Positions 38,839 through 47,941 of a stretch of DNA of 64,000 nucleotides are shown piece by piece; position 1 is the stretch's first letter; each line of letters starts with the position of its first letter. A model generated the notes under the pieces. That model saw only the letters and a program-made list of their open reading frames with translations, was not told the origin of the DNA and ran no database searches. The DNA comes from a virus. The DNA lies in the IMG/VR virus record IMGVR_UViG_3300042447_000151, positions 1 to 64,000 of that record; one strand, written 5' to 3'. Both the position numbers and the translations under genes were made by a program.

Positions 38839-39273
38839 ATGTCTTGGGCAGGTTTAGCAAATAATCAATGTGTTAGTTGGGCAAATTTACAAAGTGCTGT
38901 AGATAATAATGTGTTTATACAGATTGGATTAATACCTCCACCGGGCATCCCTAGTAATAGGGAGATAACAAAAACAGGTGCATTATCAGCGGTTGATATC
39001 GAAGCAGCTCCATTAGCAGGCAAGAGTAATAATCAGCTAGTGGTAAAGAGTAATTTAGTTGCTACTCCTGCTACTTACTATCAGCTTAATAACTGCTCAG
39101 GTGGTGCTGCTGCGTGGACAAAGATTGCTCCTACATTAGGAGTAGGACAAAGATATGTATTGCCTAGTGGCAGTCCTGTGTTTTATACTTATAATGGGAT
39201 TAGTCAAACTACTCTACCTGCAGGGTACAACGGATCAATACAAATAGTATCAGGACAAACAGGTTGTCCGTAA
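38839..39273 (+). CDS. Fibre-associated protein sharing a C-terminal module with the nozzle protein, 144 aa
   Basis: A 144-residue protein 1 bp after the fibre gene. Residues 1-80 include a repeat-like start (MSWAGLANNQCVSWANLQ). Residues 83-144 match the last module of the 1,373-residue protein at 52930-57051: both have YYxLxxC, then RYVLP, FYTY, a YNGSIQI segment and a final CP. The shared module suggests a receptor or glycan-binding knob, or a fibre attachment unit. The gene is probably a fibre tip or adaptor. Confidence 0.55.
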   Translation: MSWAGLANNQCVSWANLQSAVDNNVFIQIGLIPPPGIPSNREITKTGALSAVDIEAAPLAGKSNNQLVVKSNLVATPATYYQLNNCSGGAAAWTKIAPTLGVGQRYVLPSGSPVFYTYNGISQTTLPAGYNGSIQIVSGQTGCP

Positions 39274-39303
39274 AAATTAGTAATTTTAAAAAAAAATATA
39301 TAA

Positions 39304-39636
39304 ATGAAAAACATCGAAGCAGTCTCAATTTGGGACAATGGCACAGTACAGCAAGCAACTATCTTAAATGCTTATGCAGTTAATGTAACCTTAAACACAT
39401 CTGCTACTTTTTGGTACGGGTTATTTTCTACAACAGAAAATGGTAATGTAGGGGCACAACTTGCTCAAGGTAACTTAAATATGACAGGCGAGGCTTATGC
39501 TGAATGGCAGAGTGACGTTTTTGCTTGGGATTGGATTGCAGAGCAATTAAACCTAACTATTACAGGAGAGTATGTACCTCCGGTACCTCCTGAGCCGATT
39601 GTAGAAGAAGTTGCATCTGAAGAACCTATTGCTTAA
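39304..39636 (+). CDS. Hypothetical protein, 110 aa
   Basis: I do not recognise this protein. It is 110 residues, with a beta-rich body (VSIWDNGTVQQATILNAYAV, then SATFWYGLFSTTENGN) and a Pro/Glu-rich tail (YVPPVPPEPIVEEVASEE). Small proteins of this order follow fibre genes in Bacteroidota phages as I recall. It may be a fibre chaperone or tail accessory. Confidence 0.5.
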   Translation: MKNIEAVSIWDNGTVQQATILNAYAVNVTLNTSATFWYGLFSTTENGNVGAQLAQGNLNMTGEAYAEWQSDVFAWDWIAEQLNLTITGEYVPPVPPEPIVEEVASEEPIA

Positions 39637-39658
39637 ATTTGTTAAAAATAACATAAAT

Positions 39659-39928
39659 ATGAAACTAAACTTTAATTTTAATCTAACCGATTTAGACGGT
39701 AAAGAACTAGAAGGTGCTAATTCTGGAAAGTTATTAGCTAACACACTTATTCAGCAGACCAAGGGTGATGCTGTAAAGTATTGGGAATGGGCTCTTGCTT
39801 TAAACAAAGGCGAAGTTCTTGACCTAGACACATCGGATCAAGATACTCTTAAGGCTTTTGTAAAAGACAGTGAGACTATTACTGTTTTAGCTAAGGCCCA
39901 ATTGCTTGGCGTTTTTGCTAAGAAGTAA
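39659..39928 (+). CDS. Hypothetical protein, 89 aa
   Basis: An 89-residue protein (start at 39659, MKLNFNFNLTDLDGKELEG; the frame opens at 39611 inside the preceding gene). The second half (DTLKAFVKDSETITVLAKAQ) is helical. The order beta-hairpin then helix resembles small proteins near the end of phage fibre operons. Its last 42 bp overlap the 3' end of the glycosyltransferase gene on the other strand. Confidence 0.5.
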   Translation: MKLNFNFNLTDLDGKELEGANSGKLLANTLIQQTKGDAVKYWEWALALNKGEVLDLDTSDQDTLKAFVKDSETITVLAKAQLLGVFAKK

Positions 39929-41926
39929 TATTACATCATCAGCAGATATACTCCTCTGACACTCAAAATGTCGAGGAGTATTCTTAAAGATGGGACACCA
40001 GTCCCAATCACCTGCATCGAATTTAAAGTTAGGGTTGTTCCAACAACTGTTGCACACTGACTTATTAGTCACACGTATACACTCAAACTCGTGGTCATCT
40101 GCAGCGAAGTTATTTATCATAACTACTTGTTTGCCTAGAGCATTTGCTAACCAAGATACGCCTGAACCCAAGCCTAGGTAAAATTGACTATGGTGAATAA
40201 TAGCCATTGTCTTTTGGATGTCATAATTAATAATTTGCTCACAGTTGTCAAACGGGTTAGGCTCAAGTGATACATTAATTACTTTGTAGCCTTTCTCGTG
40301 CAAAAAGTTTATCACTCCTTGCCATCCTTCTTTTGTCCAGAACTTACAGCCTGATGTAGAGTTGGTAGCTATCGTAACATATTTACCATAGTTATTATTA
40401 CCTGGCTCATACTTTAACTTAGGCTTAATCTCTTTGAAATCAAGGCCAAGTATTTTGGTAGCTGCCTCTTGTAATTTAATTGTGTTAGGTAGCTCAGGTT
40501 CTTTGTTTGAATCATAGAACCAACCAATGTTATATTGAGCGTAGATGTTAGGAACCACAGTACCAGGTTCTACTAACTCTATCTTAGGCATGTCCAGTAT
40601 TTTATTTAAAAAGGTGGACATAATTACTTTGCACTTATGTTTCTTTTGAAACTCTAAAGCATATGGAGCCCAAGCAATTGTGTCGCCTAATGATTTACTA
40701 GATAAAGCGATGTACACTCGTTTACCTTCTAGGTCGAGTACGTTATGGTGTATGAGCTCATCGTTCATGAACACCTTGCTCTCCCATTTAGTATAGTATT
40801 GTCTGTTTAGTTTGACCCAACTATTTGATCCGATAGTATTCTCGTAGACCAGCTTCTCGCCATCAAAGTATTGCACCTTAAAGTCTGCTTTCAGTCCCGA
40901 CTTAATTTCTAGGTATGGTTGACCAACAAAGTGTTGGATGATTTTAACATCTTGTTCTTGTTTGTCTAGTCTCATTACTTTGTTGTAGAATGCGATTTGC
41001 TTCTCCCAAAATATTTGCGAAGTATTATCTGTAGGTACAATGTAATTACATCGCACAGAGTTTAAGTCTGTGCCGATAGGTTGAATGTATTCGCTAAACA
41101 TTGAACCATACTGTGGTAGGTTATGTGCGATGATTGGTTTACTAAAAGATATGGCTTCACGCAATACTAATGGATTGCACTCCCACGTAGAATTGAACAT
41201 AAAGATATCTGCCATCTTAATGAACCTGTGTGCATCATTTCTCTCCAACCACACGTGAACATTAGATGGCAAATCCTTCATTAATGGCTCCCAGTAATGC
41301 TTAAAATTAATAGCTTGGTTTCCGATAAAATGAAAGTCCATATCAGGATACTTTCTAGCTATCTCAATCCCCTCAGCTTGATTCTTACCAGGAGTCCAAA
41401 GACCTACGTTGACTACGTTTATTTTGTTTGTATAAAAAGGGTTATCATACGTCTCACTTGTTCTGTCATCAATTGGGAACTCAATCACTTCTTTGTAAGA
41501 TGGCGATGAAGCGAATGTCTTTAAGTGATATGGCGTGCAGAAGTAATACGCATCAGGATGAAATATCTTTTCCTTGTCGTGGTTAAACGACACGTCGTGA
41601 CACGTCTCCACGATTCGGTAGCTCCGGTCCTCACGATACAACTCAGAAATCATATCACGATTAAATCGCTCAGACGGCTCGTGAATGTGAACAATATCAG
41701 GATTGAATTTTGCGATGATGTTAAATAACTCCATCTTGTCCTCGTGCAGAGTGTGAAACGGAACTAACTCCTTGATTGCATTTCTTTGCACGACATAGTC
41801 TAAGCTATGGCATTGATACTCTACTACCTCAATCTCGAATGTCTTGTAAAGAGTTTGAACACTCTTTAAAACAAAACCGGGCATTCCTCCAGTTGAGCAA
41901 TGTGGAATTAAGTATAGTAGCTTCAT
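39887..41926 (-). CDS. GT4 plus TibC-like heptosyltransferase fusion
   Basis: A 679-residue bifunctional glycosyltransferase. The first about 340 residues are GT4-like: LIPHCSTGGMPGFVLK at the N-terminus, PDIVHIHEPS, VVNVGLWTPGKNQ, and NPLVLREAISFSKPIIAHN. From about 345 the protein matches autotransporter O-heptosyltransferases of the TibC/Aah type (the DFKVQYFDGEKLVYENTI beta-unit, VYIALSSKSLGDTIAWAPYA, and GWQGVINFLHEKGYKVI). It ends with the cysteine-rich iron-binding region (CNSCW, DWDWCP, FECQ). It is one of two minus-strand genes in the right arm, beside the fibre operon. TibC enzymes modify Ser/Thr of repeat adhesins, so the fibre repeats are the obvious substrate. Confidence 0.75.
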   Translation of the reverse strand: MKLLYLIPHCSTGGMPGFVLKSVQTLYKTFEIEVVEYQCHSLDYVVQRNAIKELVPFHTLHEDKMELFNIIAKFNPDIVHIHEPSERFNRDMISELYREDRSYRIVETCHDVSFNHDKEKIFHPDAYYFCTPYHLKTFASSPSYKEVIEFPIDDRTSETYDNPFYTNKINVVNVGLWTPGKNQAEGIEIARKYPDMDFHFIGNQAINFKHYWEPLMKDLPSNVHVWLERNDAHRFIKMADIFMFNSTWECNPLVLREAISFSKPIIAHNLPQYGSMFSEYIQPIGTDLNSVRCNYIVPTDNTSQIFWEKQIAFYNKVMRLDKQEQDVKIIQHFVGQPYLEIKSGLKADFKVQYFDGEKLVYENTIGSNSWVKLNRQYYTKWESKVFMNDELIHHNVLDLEGKRVYIALSSKSLGDTIAWAPYALEFQKKHKCKVIMSTFLNKILDMPKIELVEPGTVVPNIYAQYNIGWFYDSNKEPELPNTIKLQEAATKILGLDFKEIKPKLKYEPGNNNYGKYVTIATNSTSGCKFWTKEGWQGVINFLHEKGYKVINVSLEPNPFDNCEQIINYDIQKTMAIIHHSQFYLGLGSGVSWLANALGKQVVMINNFAADDHEFECIRVTNKSVCNSCWNNPNFKFDAGDWDWCPIFKNTPRHFECQRSISADDVILLLSKNAKQLGLS
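39948..39981. terminator. Long hairpin where convergent genes meet
   Basis: ATACTCCTC and GAGGAGTAT (39948-39956 and 39973-39981) form a 9-bp stem, extended inside by GACA/TGTC with one unpaired base and a 7-nt loop. It lies 20 bp after the plus-strand gene's stop and inside the 3' coding end of the glycosyltransferase. It lacks a T-run, so it may be a weak bidirectional terminator or RNA-processing structure. I rate the terminator label low. Confidence 0.4.
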
Positions 41927-41975
41927 ATGCTAAAATTAAAATATAATTAGTACTTTTACAAAAAAATATAATACA

Positions 41976-42230
41976 ATGGATAAATTAACACAAGATGAGT
42001 TGGACCGTTTCAGAGCGGCTCACACAGAAATCAGAAATCTTCGCAATGCTTTAGCAGACGCTGAGATTCAAATCCACAACACCAAGTTAGAAAAGCAATC
42101 TGTTTTAGCTCAATTAGATGTAGCTGGTGCAACGCACGTTGGCATTCAGCAAGAGCTACACGCTAAGTATGGCGATATCACGATTGACTTTGCTACTGGA
42201 GAAATTAAGAACAAAGATGGTAATTCGTAA
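41976..42230 (+). CDS. Small coiled-coil protein, 84 aa
   Basis: An 84-residue protein with a long N-terminal coiled coil (FRAAHTEIRNLRNALADAEI, then LEKQSVLAQL), a small C-terminal beta part (YGDITIDFATGEI) and a polar end. It is the first plus-strand gene after the glycosyltransferase, 49 bp from it. Small coiled-coil proteins of this type are common before phage packaging genes. The function is unknown. Confidence 0.55.
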   Translation: MDKLTQDELDRFRAAHTEIRNLRNALADAEIQIHNTKLEKQSVLAQLDVAGATHVGIQQELHAKYGDITIDFATGEIKNKDGNS

Positions 42231-42435
42231 GATATCAGTTGGTGCAGATTATAAGAATGCAATGAATTACATGCATAATCAATCTGTGCTACAAGGGAAC
42301 TATAAGATACATTTGATTCGTCAGACCGATGCAGGAGATATTGAAATCTACATCGAGGCTAATGATGAGGTGGTCTTATGGAAAAAGATTAATGGCAACA
42401 TGCCATTCTTAATTGAATATAATATAGATTTCTAA
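42217..42435 (+). CDS. Hypothetical protein, 72 aa
   Basis: A 72-residue protein (start at 42217, MVIRKISVGADYKNAMNYM, giving a 14-bp overlap; the frame opens at 42127 inside the preceding gene). It contains strands (NYKIHLIRQTDAGDIEIYIE) and ends hydrophobic. I do not recognise it. Confidence 0.5.
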   Translation: MVIRKISVGADYKNAMNYMHNQSVLQGNYKIHLIRQTDAGDIEIYIEANDEVVLWKKINGNMPFLIEYNIDF

Positions 42436-42436
42436 T

Positions 42437-43000
42437 ATGAAGTCCCCATTTTACTTTATAGTGCAACCCCGTGATGGCAAGAGATATGACAACACGAGGG
42501 GAGAGCTCATTATTTCTACATCGAAAGAAGACCACCTTGCCACTATGCGTGAGGCTGTTGTTATCTCTACGCCTATTGGGTATGAGGGTCCTGTTGAACC
42601 AGGTGATACGATCATTGTGCATCACAACACTTTTAGGTTGTATTACGATATGCGTGGTAGAGAGAAGTCTGCTTGGAATTACTTCCGAGAGGATTTATAC
42701 TTTATTGACGATCCGTACGCATACAAAAAGCCTGGTGCTGATTGGATAGGTATTGGCCGCTACGTGTTTATTTCTCCTGTGGAGAATGACTATACAGGCA
42801 TACTTACTGCGGACACAGAGAAGCCTCTTGTAGGCACGATAAAGTACCCGAATGAAGAAGTACTAGCATTAGGATTAAAAGAGGGTGACACAGTCACGTT
42901 TGAGCCTGAGAGCGAGTATCCATTCTATATTGACGGACAGAAAGTGTACCGTATGTATACTAAGAATCTAACAATTAAATTAGATGAACAAAATAACTGA
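42437..43000 (+). CDS. Duplicated GroES-like beta-barrel protein, 187 aa
   Basis: A 187-residue protein with two GroES-like units. The first is VISTPIGYEGPVEPGDTIIV with FREDLYFI. The second begins VGTIKYPNEEVLALGLKEGD, with TVTFEPESEYPFYIDGQKVY and a final YRMYTKNLTIKL. The G-D-T-I/V, F and terminal strand positions agree with chaperonin-10 folds, which would make this an unusual co-chaperonin-like head protein. A structural role independent of GroEL is also possible. It has no signal peptide and lies just before TerL. Confidence 0.5.
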   Translation: MKSPFYFIVQPRDGKRYDNTRGELIISTSKEDHLATMREAVVISTPIGYEGPVEPGDTIIVHHNTFRLYYDMRGREKSAWNYFREDLYFIDDPYAYKKPGADWIGIGRYVFISPVENDYTGILTADTEKPLVGTIKYPNEEVLALGLKEGDTVTFEPESEYPFYIDGQKVYRMYTKNLTIKLDEQNN

Positions 43001-43265
43001 GTTAAAGAAACGCATCATTGACTCTGGGTATAAAGCCGTTGAGGAGTTAATTAAGGTTGCTGAGGAAAAGATTGTCACCCATATGGATGATGACTTATCT
43101 GCAGACAAACTTAAGAACGCAGCGGCAGCAAAGAAATTAGCTATCATGGATGCTTTTGAGATTCTTAAAAGAGTCGAAGAGGAGAATAATATTATTGAGG
43201 GAGTAGTTGGAAACTCTGCACCTACTAACCGTGGGTTTGCAGAACAAAGAGCAAAGACTAAATGA
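42984..43265 (+). CDS. Possible small terminase subunit, 93 aa
   Basis: A 93-residue helical protein immediately upstream of terL (4-bp overlap). It begins NKITELKKRIIDSGYKAVEE and continues with DLSADKLKNAAAAKKLAIMD, DAFEILKRVEEENNI, and an NSAPTNRGFAEQRAK tail. Position, size and helical character fit a TerS, but no helix-turn-helix is evident. Treat as tentative. Confidence 0.5.
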   Translation: MNKITELKKRIIDSGYKAVEELIKVAEEKIVTHMDDDLSADKLKNAAAAKKLAIMDAFEILKRVEEENNIIEGVVGNSAPTNRGFAEQRAKTK

Positions 43266-45475
43266 GTTTATTCTATATTGATGAGTCTACCGTTCCTGAG
43301 AAAATTCTTGCAAAAAGAAATGCAAAGAAAGATTGGGAGTATGGTTGGGACCCTGAGTACGACTTTGTGGTCGTGTCCAAAGATGGCACGATTGGAGAGG
43401 TCTATAATATCAGTGGGCTAAGAGTTGCCCTGCCATTAGCTCCCGACAATGTTGACTACGATGGCAACAAGTGGAAAGCTACAGAGCTACCTAAAGAACT
43501 ATCTCGCATCAAGACCATCTTTGATTGGAACCGTCGTGACAATTCATTTAAGTCTCAATGGGTAGACTACATCGAGAAAGAGTTTGATAGACGTGAGTTG
43601 GGCTATTGGTTTATCAATAATAGTGAAAAGACTTACATCACAGGTGCACATTATATGTACTTACAGTGGTCAAAGACCGACGTAGGCCACCCTGACTTCC
43701 GTGAATCAAACAGGATATTTTTTATATTTTGGGAAGCGTGTAAGGCTGATAGTAGATGCTTTGGCATGTGCTACCTTAAGAACCGTCGTTCAGGTTTCTC
43801 ATTTATGGCTTCATCAGAAGCTGTCAACATTGCAACTTTAGCTAAGGATGCTCGTATAGGCTTGACATCTAAGACAGGTCCCGATGCAAAGAAGATGTTT
43901 ACCGATAAGGTAGTTCCGATTGCAAATAACTATCCATTCTTTTTTCAACCTGTGCGTGACGGTATGTCTGCTCCAAAGACAGAACTTGCATTCCGTGTTC
44001 CAGCTTCTAAGATTACTCGCAAGAATATGCACGAGGAGAACGAGGAAGAGATTGACGGATTGGATACAACTATTGACTGGCGTAACACAGCGGACAACAG
44101 TTATGATGGAGAAAAATTGTTATATTTGGTTGAGGATGAGGCTGCTAAGTTAGAGCGTCCTATGAACATAGAGAACGGTTGGCGAGTAAGAAAAACTTGT
44201 CTTCGTTTAGGGGCCAGGATTATTGGCAAGTGTATGATGGGTTCAACATCAAACGCACTCGACAAAGGTGGAGAAAACTATAAACGGATTTACTATGACT
44301 CAAACGTCAAGAAAAGAAACCAGAATGGTCAGACTATATCAGGTCTATATTCGCTCTTTATCCCGATGGAGTATAACTTTGAGGGATATATTGACGAGTA
44401 TGGTCACGCAGTCTTAGAACGACCTGAGAAGCCTGTACGTTCAGCAGAGGGGACTTGGATAACGCAAGGGGTAATTGAGTATTGGAATAATGAAGTTGCA
44501 TCGCTAAAGGCTAATCCTGATGCACTAAATGAATTCTATCGTCAGTTCCCTAGAACAGAGTCACACGCTTTCCGTGATGAGACCAAGTCATCTTTGTTTA
44601 ACTTGACTAAAATCTATCAGCAGATAGACTATAATGATAGCTTAGTTCAAGACCACGTCATAACACGTGGCTACTTTCACTGGGCTAACGGAGAGAAAGA
44701 CACCAAGGTTATTTGGACTCCTGATAAGAACGGTAGGTTCTTAGTGTCTTGGATACCAGGACCGGGAGTGAACAATAATTATATTACTAAAAATGGGAAT
44801 AGATATCCGGGCAATGAGCATATTGGTGCGTTTGGTTGTGACCCCTACGACATCTCAGGTGCGACCTTTGGTGGATCAAACGGTTCGCTCCACGGATTGA
44901 CCAAGTTTAATATGACAGGAGCCCCATCCAATACTTTCTTTTTAGAATACATTGCTCGTCCACAGACAGCAGAAATATTCTTTGAAGAGGTGCTGATGGC
45001 TTGTGTGTTCTATGGCATGCCTATACTTTGCGAGAATAACAAGGCACGTCTTCTTTATCACTTTAAGAACAGAGGCTACCGTGGGTTCTCAATGAACAGG
45101 CCCGATAAGCCAGCTCACAAACTATCATTCACAGAAAGAGAGATTGGTGGCATACCATCATCAAGTGAAGACATTAAGCAGGCACACGCTACAGCAATCG
45201 AGACCTACATCGAGCGTTTTGTGGGATTAGACATGGAGGGTAACTATCGTCAGCCTGATGAGATAGGAGATATGCCGTTTAATAAAACACTTCAAGATTG
45301 GGCTAGATTCGACGTAAATGACAGAACAAAGTTTGATGCGTCAATTAGTTCAGGGTATGCTATTATGGCAAATCAAAAGCACGTATATTTGCCTGAGAAA
45401 AAAGAGTCAAAAATAAGCATTAAATTTGCAACTTACGATAACACTGGTTCCTTCAGTAGAATTAACAAGATATGA
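43262..45475 (+). CDS. Terminase large subunit
   Basis: The 737-residue DNA-packaging motor and nuclease. The ATPase has an unusual Walker A-like segment (CYLKNRRSGFSFMASSEA, about 172-189) and a Walker B-like LYLVEDEAAKL (about 289). The nuclease part has an acidic strand HIGAFGCDPYDISGATF (about 525), a QTAEIFFEEVLMACVFYG segment and CENNKARLLYHFKNRGYRGF. The order is right for TerL, and the portal gene follows directly (4-bp overlap). The non-canonical P-loop lacks the last GKS/T but keeps a Lys-Asn-Arg-Arg-Ser-Gly run, as seen in some TerL families of this host group. Confidence 0.85.
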   Translation: MSLFYIDESTVPEKILAKRNAKKDWEYGWDPEYDFVVVSKDGTIGEVYNISGLRVALPLAPDNVDYDGNKWKATELPKELSRIKTIFDWNRRDNSFKSQWVDYIEKEFDRRELGYWFINNSEKTYITGAHYMYLQWSKTDVGHPDFRESNRIFFIFWEACKADSRCFGMCYLKNRRSGFSFMASSEAVNIATLAKDARIGLTSKTGPDAKKMFTDKVVPIANNYPFFFQPVRDGMSAPKTELAFRVPASKITRKNMHEENEEEIDGLDTTIDWRNTADNSYDGEKLLYLVEDEAAKLERPMNIENGWRVRKTCLRLGARIIGKCMMGSTSNALDKGGENYKRIYYDSNVKKRNQNGQTISGLYSLFIPMEYNFEGYIDEYGHAVLERPEKPVRSAEGTWITQGVIEYWNNEVASLKANPDALNEFYRQFPRTESHAFRDETKSSLFNLTKIYQQIDYNDSLVQDHVITRGYFHWANGEKDTKVIWTPDKNGRFLVSWIPGPGVNNNYITKNGNRYPGNEHIGAFGCDPYDISGATFGGSNGSLHGLTKFNMTGAPSNTFFLEYIARPQTAEIFFEEVLMACVFYGMPILCENNKARLLYHFKNRGYRGFSMNRPDKPAHKLSFTEREIGGIPSSSEDIKQAHATAIETYIERFVGLDMEGNYRQPDEIGDMPFNKTLQDWARFDVNDRTKFDASISSGYAIMANQKHVYLPEKKESKISIKFATYDNTGSFSRINKI

Positions 45476-47904
45476 ACAAACCTCTTGGAATATTAATGCC
45501 AGATACCCAATTCCCTTCGCAGTTAGCGACTGATCAGGAAAAGGCATCATGGGAATATGGCTTAAGAATTGGGCAAAGCATTTCATACGAATGGTTTGCA
45601 AAGACAGGCAACAGTTGCCGATACTATTCACAATGGATTGACTTCCATAGAGTTAGACTTTATGCTCGTGGTGAGCAACCTGTCGCTAAATACAAAAGCC
45701 AATTAGAAGTTGATGGCGATATGTCGCATATTAACTTAGATTGGACTCCTGTACCAATCATCCCTAAGTTTGTTGACATTGTTGTTAACGGGATGAATGA
45801 TAGGTTATTTGAAATTAAAGCGTATTCTATAGACCCGATGTCTATTGAGAAACGTTCTAAGTTTCAAGAAATGGTGGAGGCAGATATGATTGCAAAACCT
45901 GTTTTAATGCAAGCAAAAGAATCCTTAGGTGTAGATGCATTTAATGTCCCTGAGGATGACTTGCCTGAAACACCTCAAGAGTTGTCATTATTCATGCAGC
46001 TTAAATATAAGCCAACTATTGAAATTGCGGAAGAAGAGGCAATTAATACCATACTAGAAGTAAATCATTATCAAGACGTTCGTAAAAGGGTCGACTACGA
46101 TATTACAACTATTGGAATCGGTGTTGTAAAACACTCATTCGTTCCAGGTACTGGAGTTTGTGTGGAGTATGTTGACCCCGCTAACATTGTATATAGTTAC
46201 ACAGAATCCCCAACATTTGACGATTGTTTCTATTGGGGAGAAGTAAAGCAAGTACCAATCACAGAACTAATTAAGATTAAGCCAGACATTACAAAAGAGG
46301 AGTTGGCAGAGATTCAGCAATTAGGAACTGCTTGGTACAATTATTATGGGATTATGCGTCCTTACCGTAGCGATATCTTTAATAGAGATGTAGTTACATT
46401 ATTATATTTTAACTACAAAACAGATAAGACATTTGTTTACAAGAAAAAATATCTTGAAAACAATGGCGTTCGTGTAATTCAGAAAGATGAGAACTTTAAT
46501 CCTCCGGAAGGAACTGAAGAAAGGTTTGAAAGAATTGAGAAGAGAATTGACGTATGGTACGAAGGTATTATGGTACCTGGATCTCCTTATTTACTTAAGT
46601 GGGAGCTTGCTCGCAATATGGTTCGCCCTAAATCTGTTTCTCAGTATGCGTTACCACAATATATAGCTATTGCTCCAAGAATGTACAAAGGCATCATTGA
46701 GTCATTGACTCGTCGTATGATTCCTTTTGCTGACTTAATTCAAATGACCCATCTTAAATTGCAACAAGTTCTACAACGTGTTGTGCCAGATGGTGTGTTT
46801 ATTGATGCTGACGGTATTAATGAGGTTGATTTAGGTACAGGTGGTGCTTATAATCCTGAGGACGCTCTTCGTTTGTATTTCCAAACGGGTAGTGTTATTG
46901 GACGTAGCATGACAACTGATGGTGACTTAAACCATGGACGTATACCTATTCAAGAATTAAATAGCAATAGTGGCCAAGCAAAAATTGCATCATTAATTGG
47001 AGCATACAATCAATACTTAAGTATGATTCGTGATGTAACAGGATTGAATGAAGCACGTGATGGATCAACTCCACACCCTGATGCATTAGTTGGCGTTCAG
47101 AAACTTGCGGCACTTAATTCAAACACAGCAACTCGTCACATACTAGAAGCGAGTCAGTTTATTTCACGCAAATTAGCTGAGGCATTATCACTTCGTATTG
47201 CTGACGTATTAGAATACTCTGACTTTAAAGAGCAGTTTGCTATGCAAATTGGCAAGTATGCTGTGAACATGTTGGAAGAAATCAAAGATTTGTACTTGCA
47301 TGACTTTGGTATCTTTATTGAGGTGTCACCTGACGAAGAAGAAAAAGGTCAGTTAGAAGCCAATATACAAATGGCCCTACAGCGTGACCAAATAAGTTTA
47401 GAAGATGCAATTGATATTCGTCAAATGAAGAATATTAAGTTAGCGAATGAACTACTTAAACTTAAGAGAAAGTCTAAGCAGAAGTTAGATATGCAACAAA
47501 AGCAGGCTGAAATTCAGATGCAAACTCAAGGCAATATCCAATCTTCTCAAGCATCAGCTCAGGCTGCATTACAAAAAGTACAAGCAGAGGCTCAAGCTAA
47601 AGCACAACTTGCTCAAGCACAAATGAATTTTGATATTCAACGTATGCAGGCTGAAGCACAAATTAAAGAACAACTTATGGCTGTTGAGTTTAACTATAAC
47701 ATGCAACTTAAAGGCATGGAGGTTAGTCAAATCAAACAGCTAGATATGGACAAAGAGAAAGCAAAGGATGATCGCACAAAACTTCAAGCTACTCAACAAT
47801 CTAAGTTAATTGAACAACGTCAAAAAGACCTTCCAGCAATGAACTTCGAAAGCGAAGAAGATTCGTTGGATGGCTTCAACTTGGAGCAATTTAACCCAAG
47901 ATAA
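45472..47904 (+). CDS. Portal protein
   Basis: An 810-residue portal protein. It starts NKPLGILMPDTQFPSQLATD, contains HINLDWTPVPIIPKFVDIVV and long regions with alternating loops typical of portal proteins, and ends in a Gln/Ala/Lys-rich helical tail (about 660-790, for example AEIQMQTQGNIQSSQASAQA) that probably forms the barrel or a coiled coil. Position between TerL and the scaffold and capsid genes supports the call. The portal is unusually long, like those of crAss-like phages. Confidence 0.8.
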   Translation: MNKPLGILMPDTQFPSQLATDQEKASWEYGLRIGQSISYEWFAKTGNSCRYYSQWIDFHRVRLYARGEQPVAKYKSQLEVDGDMSHINLDWTPVPIIPKFVDIVVNGMNDRLFEIKAYSIDPMSIEKRSKFQEMVEADMIAKPVLMQAKESLGVDAFNVPEDDLPETPQELSLFMQLKYKPTIEIAEEEAINTILEVNHYQDVRKRVDYDITTIGIGVVKHSFVPGTGVCVEYVDPANIVYSYTESPTFDDCFYWGEVKQVPITELIKIKPDITKEELAEIQQLGTAWYNYYGIMRPYRSDIFNRDVVTLLYFNYKTDKTFVYKKKYLENNGVRVIQKDENFNPPEGTEERFERIEKRIDVWYEGIMVPGSPYLLKWELARNMVRPKSVSQYALPQYIAIAPRMYKGIIESLTRRMIPFADLIQMTHLKLQQVLQRVVPDGVFIDADGINEVDLGTGGAYNPEDALRLYFQTGSVIGRSMTTDGDLNHGRIPIQELNSNSGQAKIASLIGAYNQYLSMIRDVTGLNEARDGSTPHPDALVGVQKLAALNSNTATRHILEASQFISRKLAEALSLRIADVLEYSDFKEQFAMQIGKYAVNMLEEIKDLYLHDFGIFIEVSPDEEEKGQLEANIQMALQRDQISLEDAIDIRQMKNIKLANELLKLKRKSKQKLDMQQKQAEIQMQTQGNIQSSQASAQAALQKVQAEAQAKAQLAQAQMNFDIQRMQAEAQIKEQLMAVEFNYNMQLKGMEVSQIKQLDMDKEKAKDDRTKLQATQQSKLIEQRQKDLPAMNFESEEDSLDGFNLEQFNPR

Positions 47905-47914
47905 TTTTTATTAT

Positions 47915-47922
47915 TACTTTTG
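47915..47922 (+). promoter_or_regulatory. Promoter element before the scaffold-like gene
   Basis: TACTTTTG fits TAnnTTTG and ends 19 bp before the ATG at 47942. A TTG box at the normal distance was not found, so activity is uncertain. It would allow scaffold and capsid to be transcribed separately from the portal. Confidence 0.45.
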
Positions 47923-47941
47923 TGCAACTAAATTAAATTAA

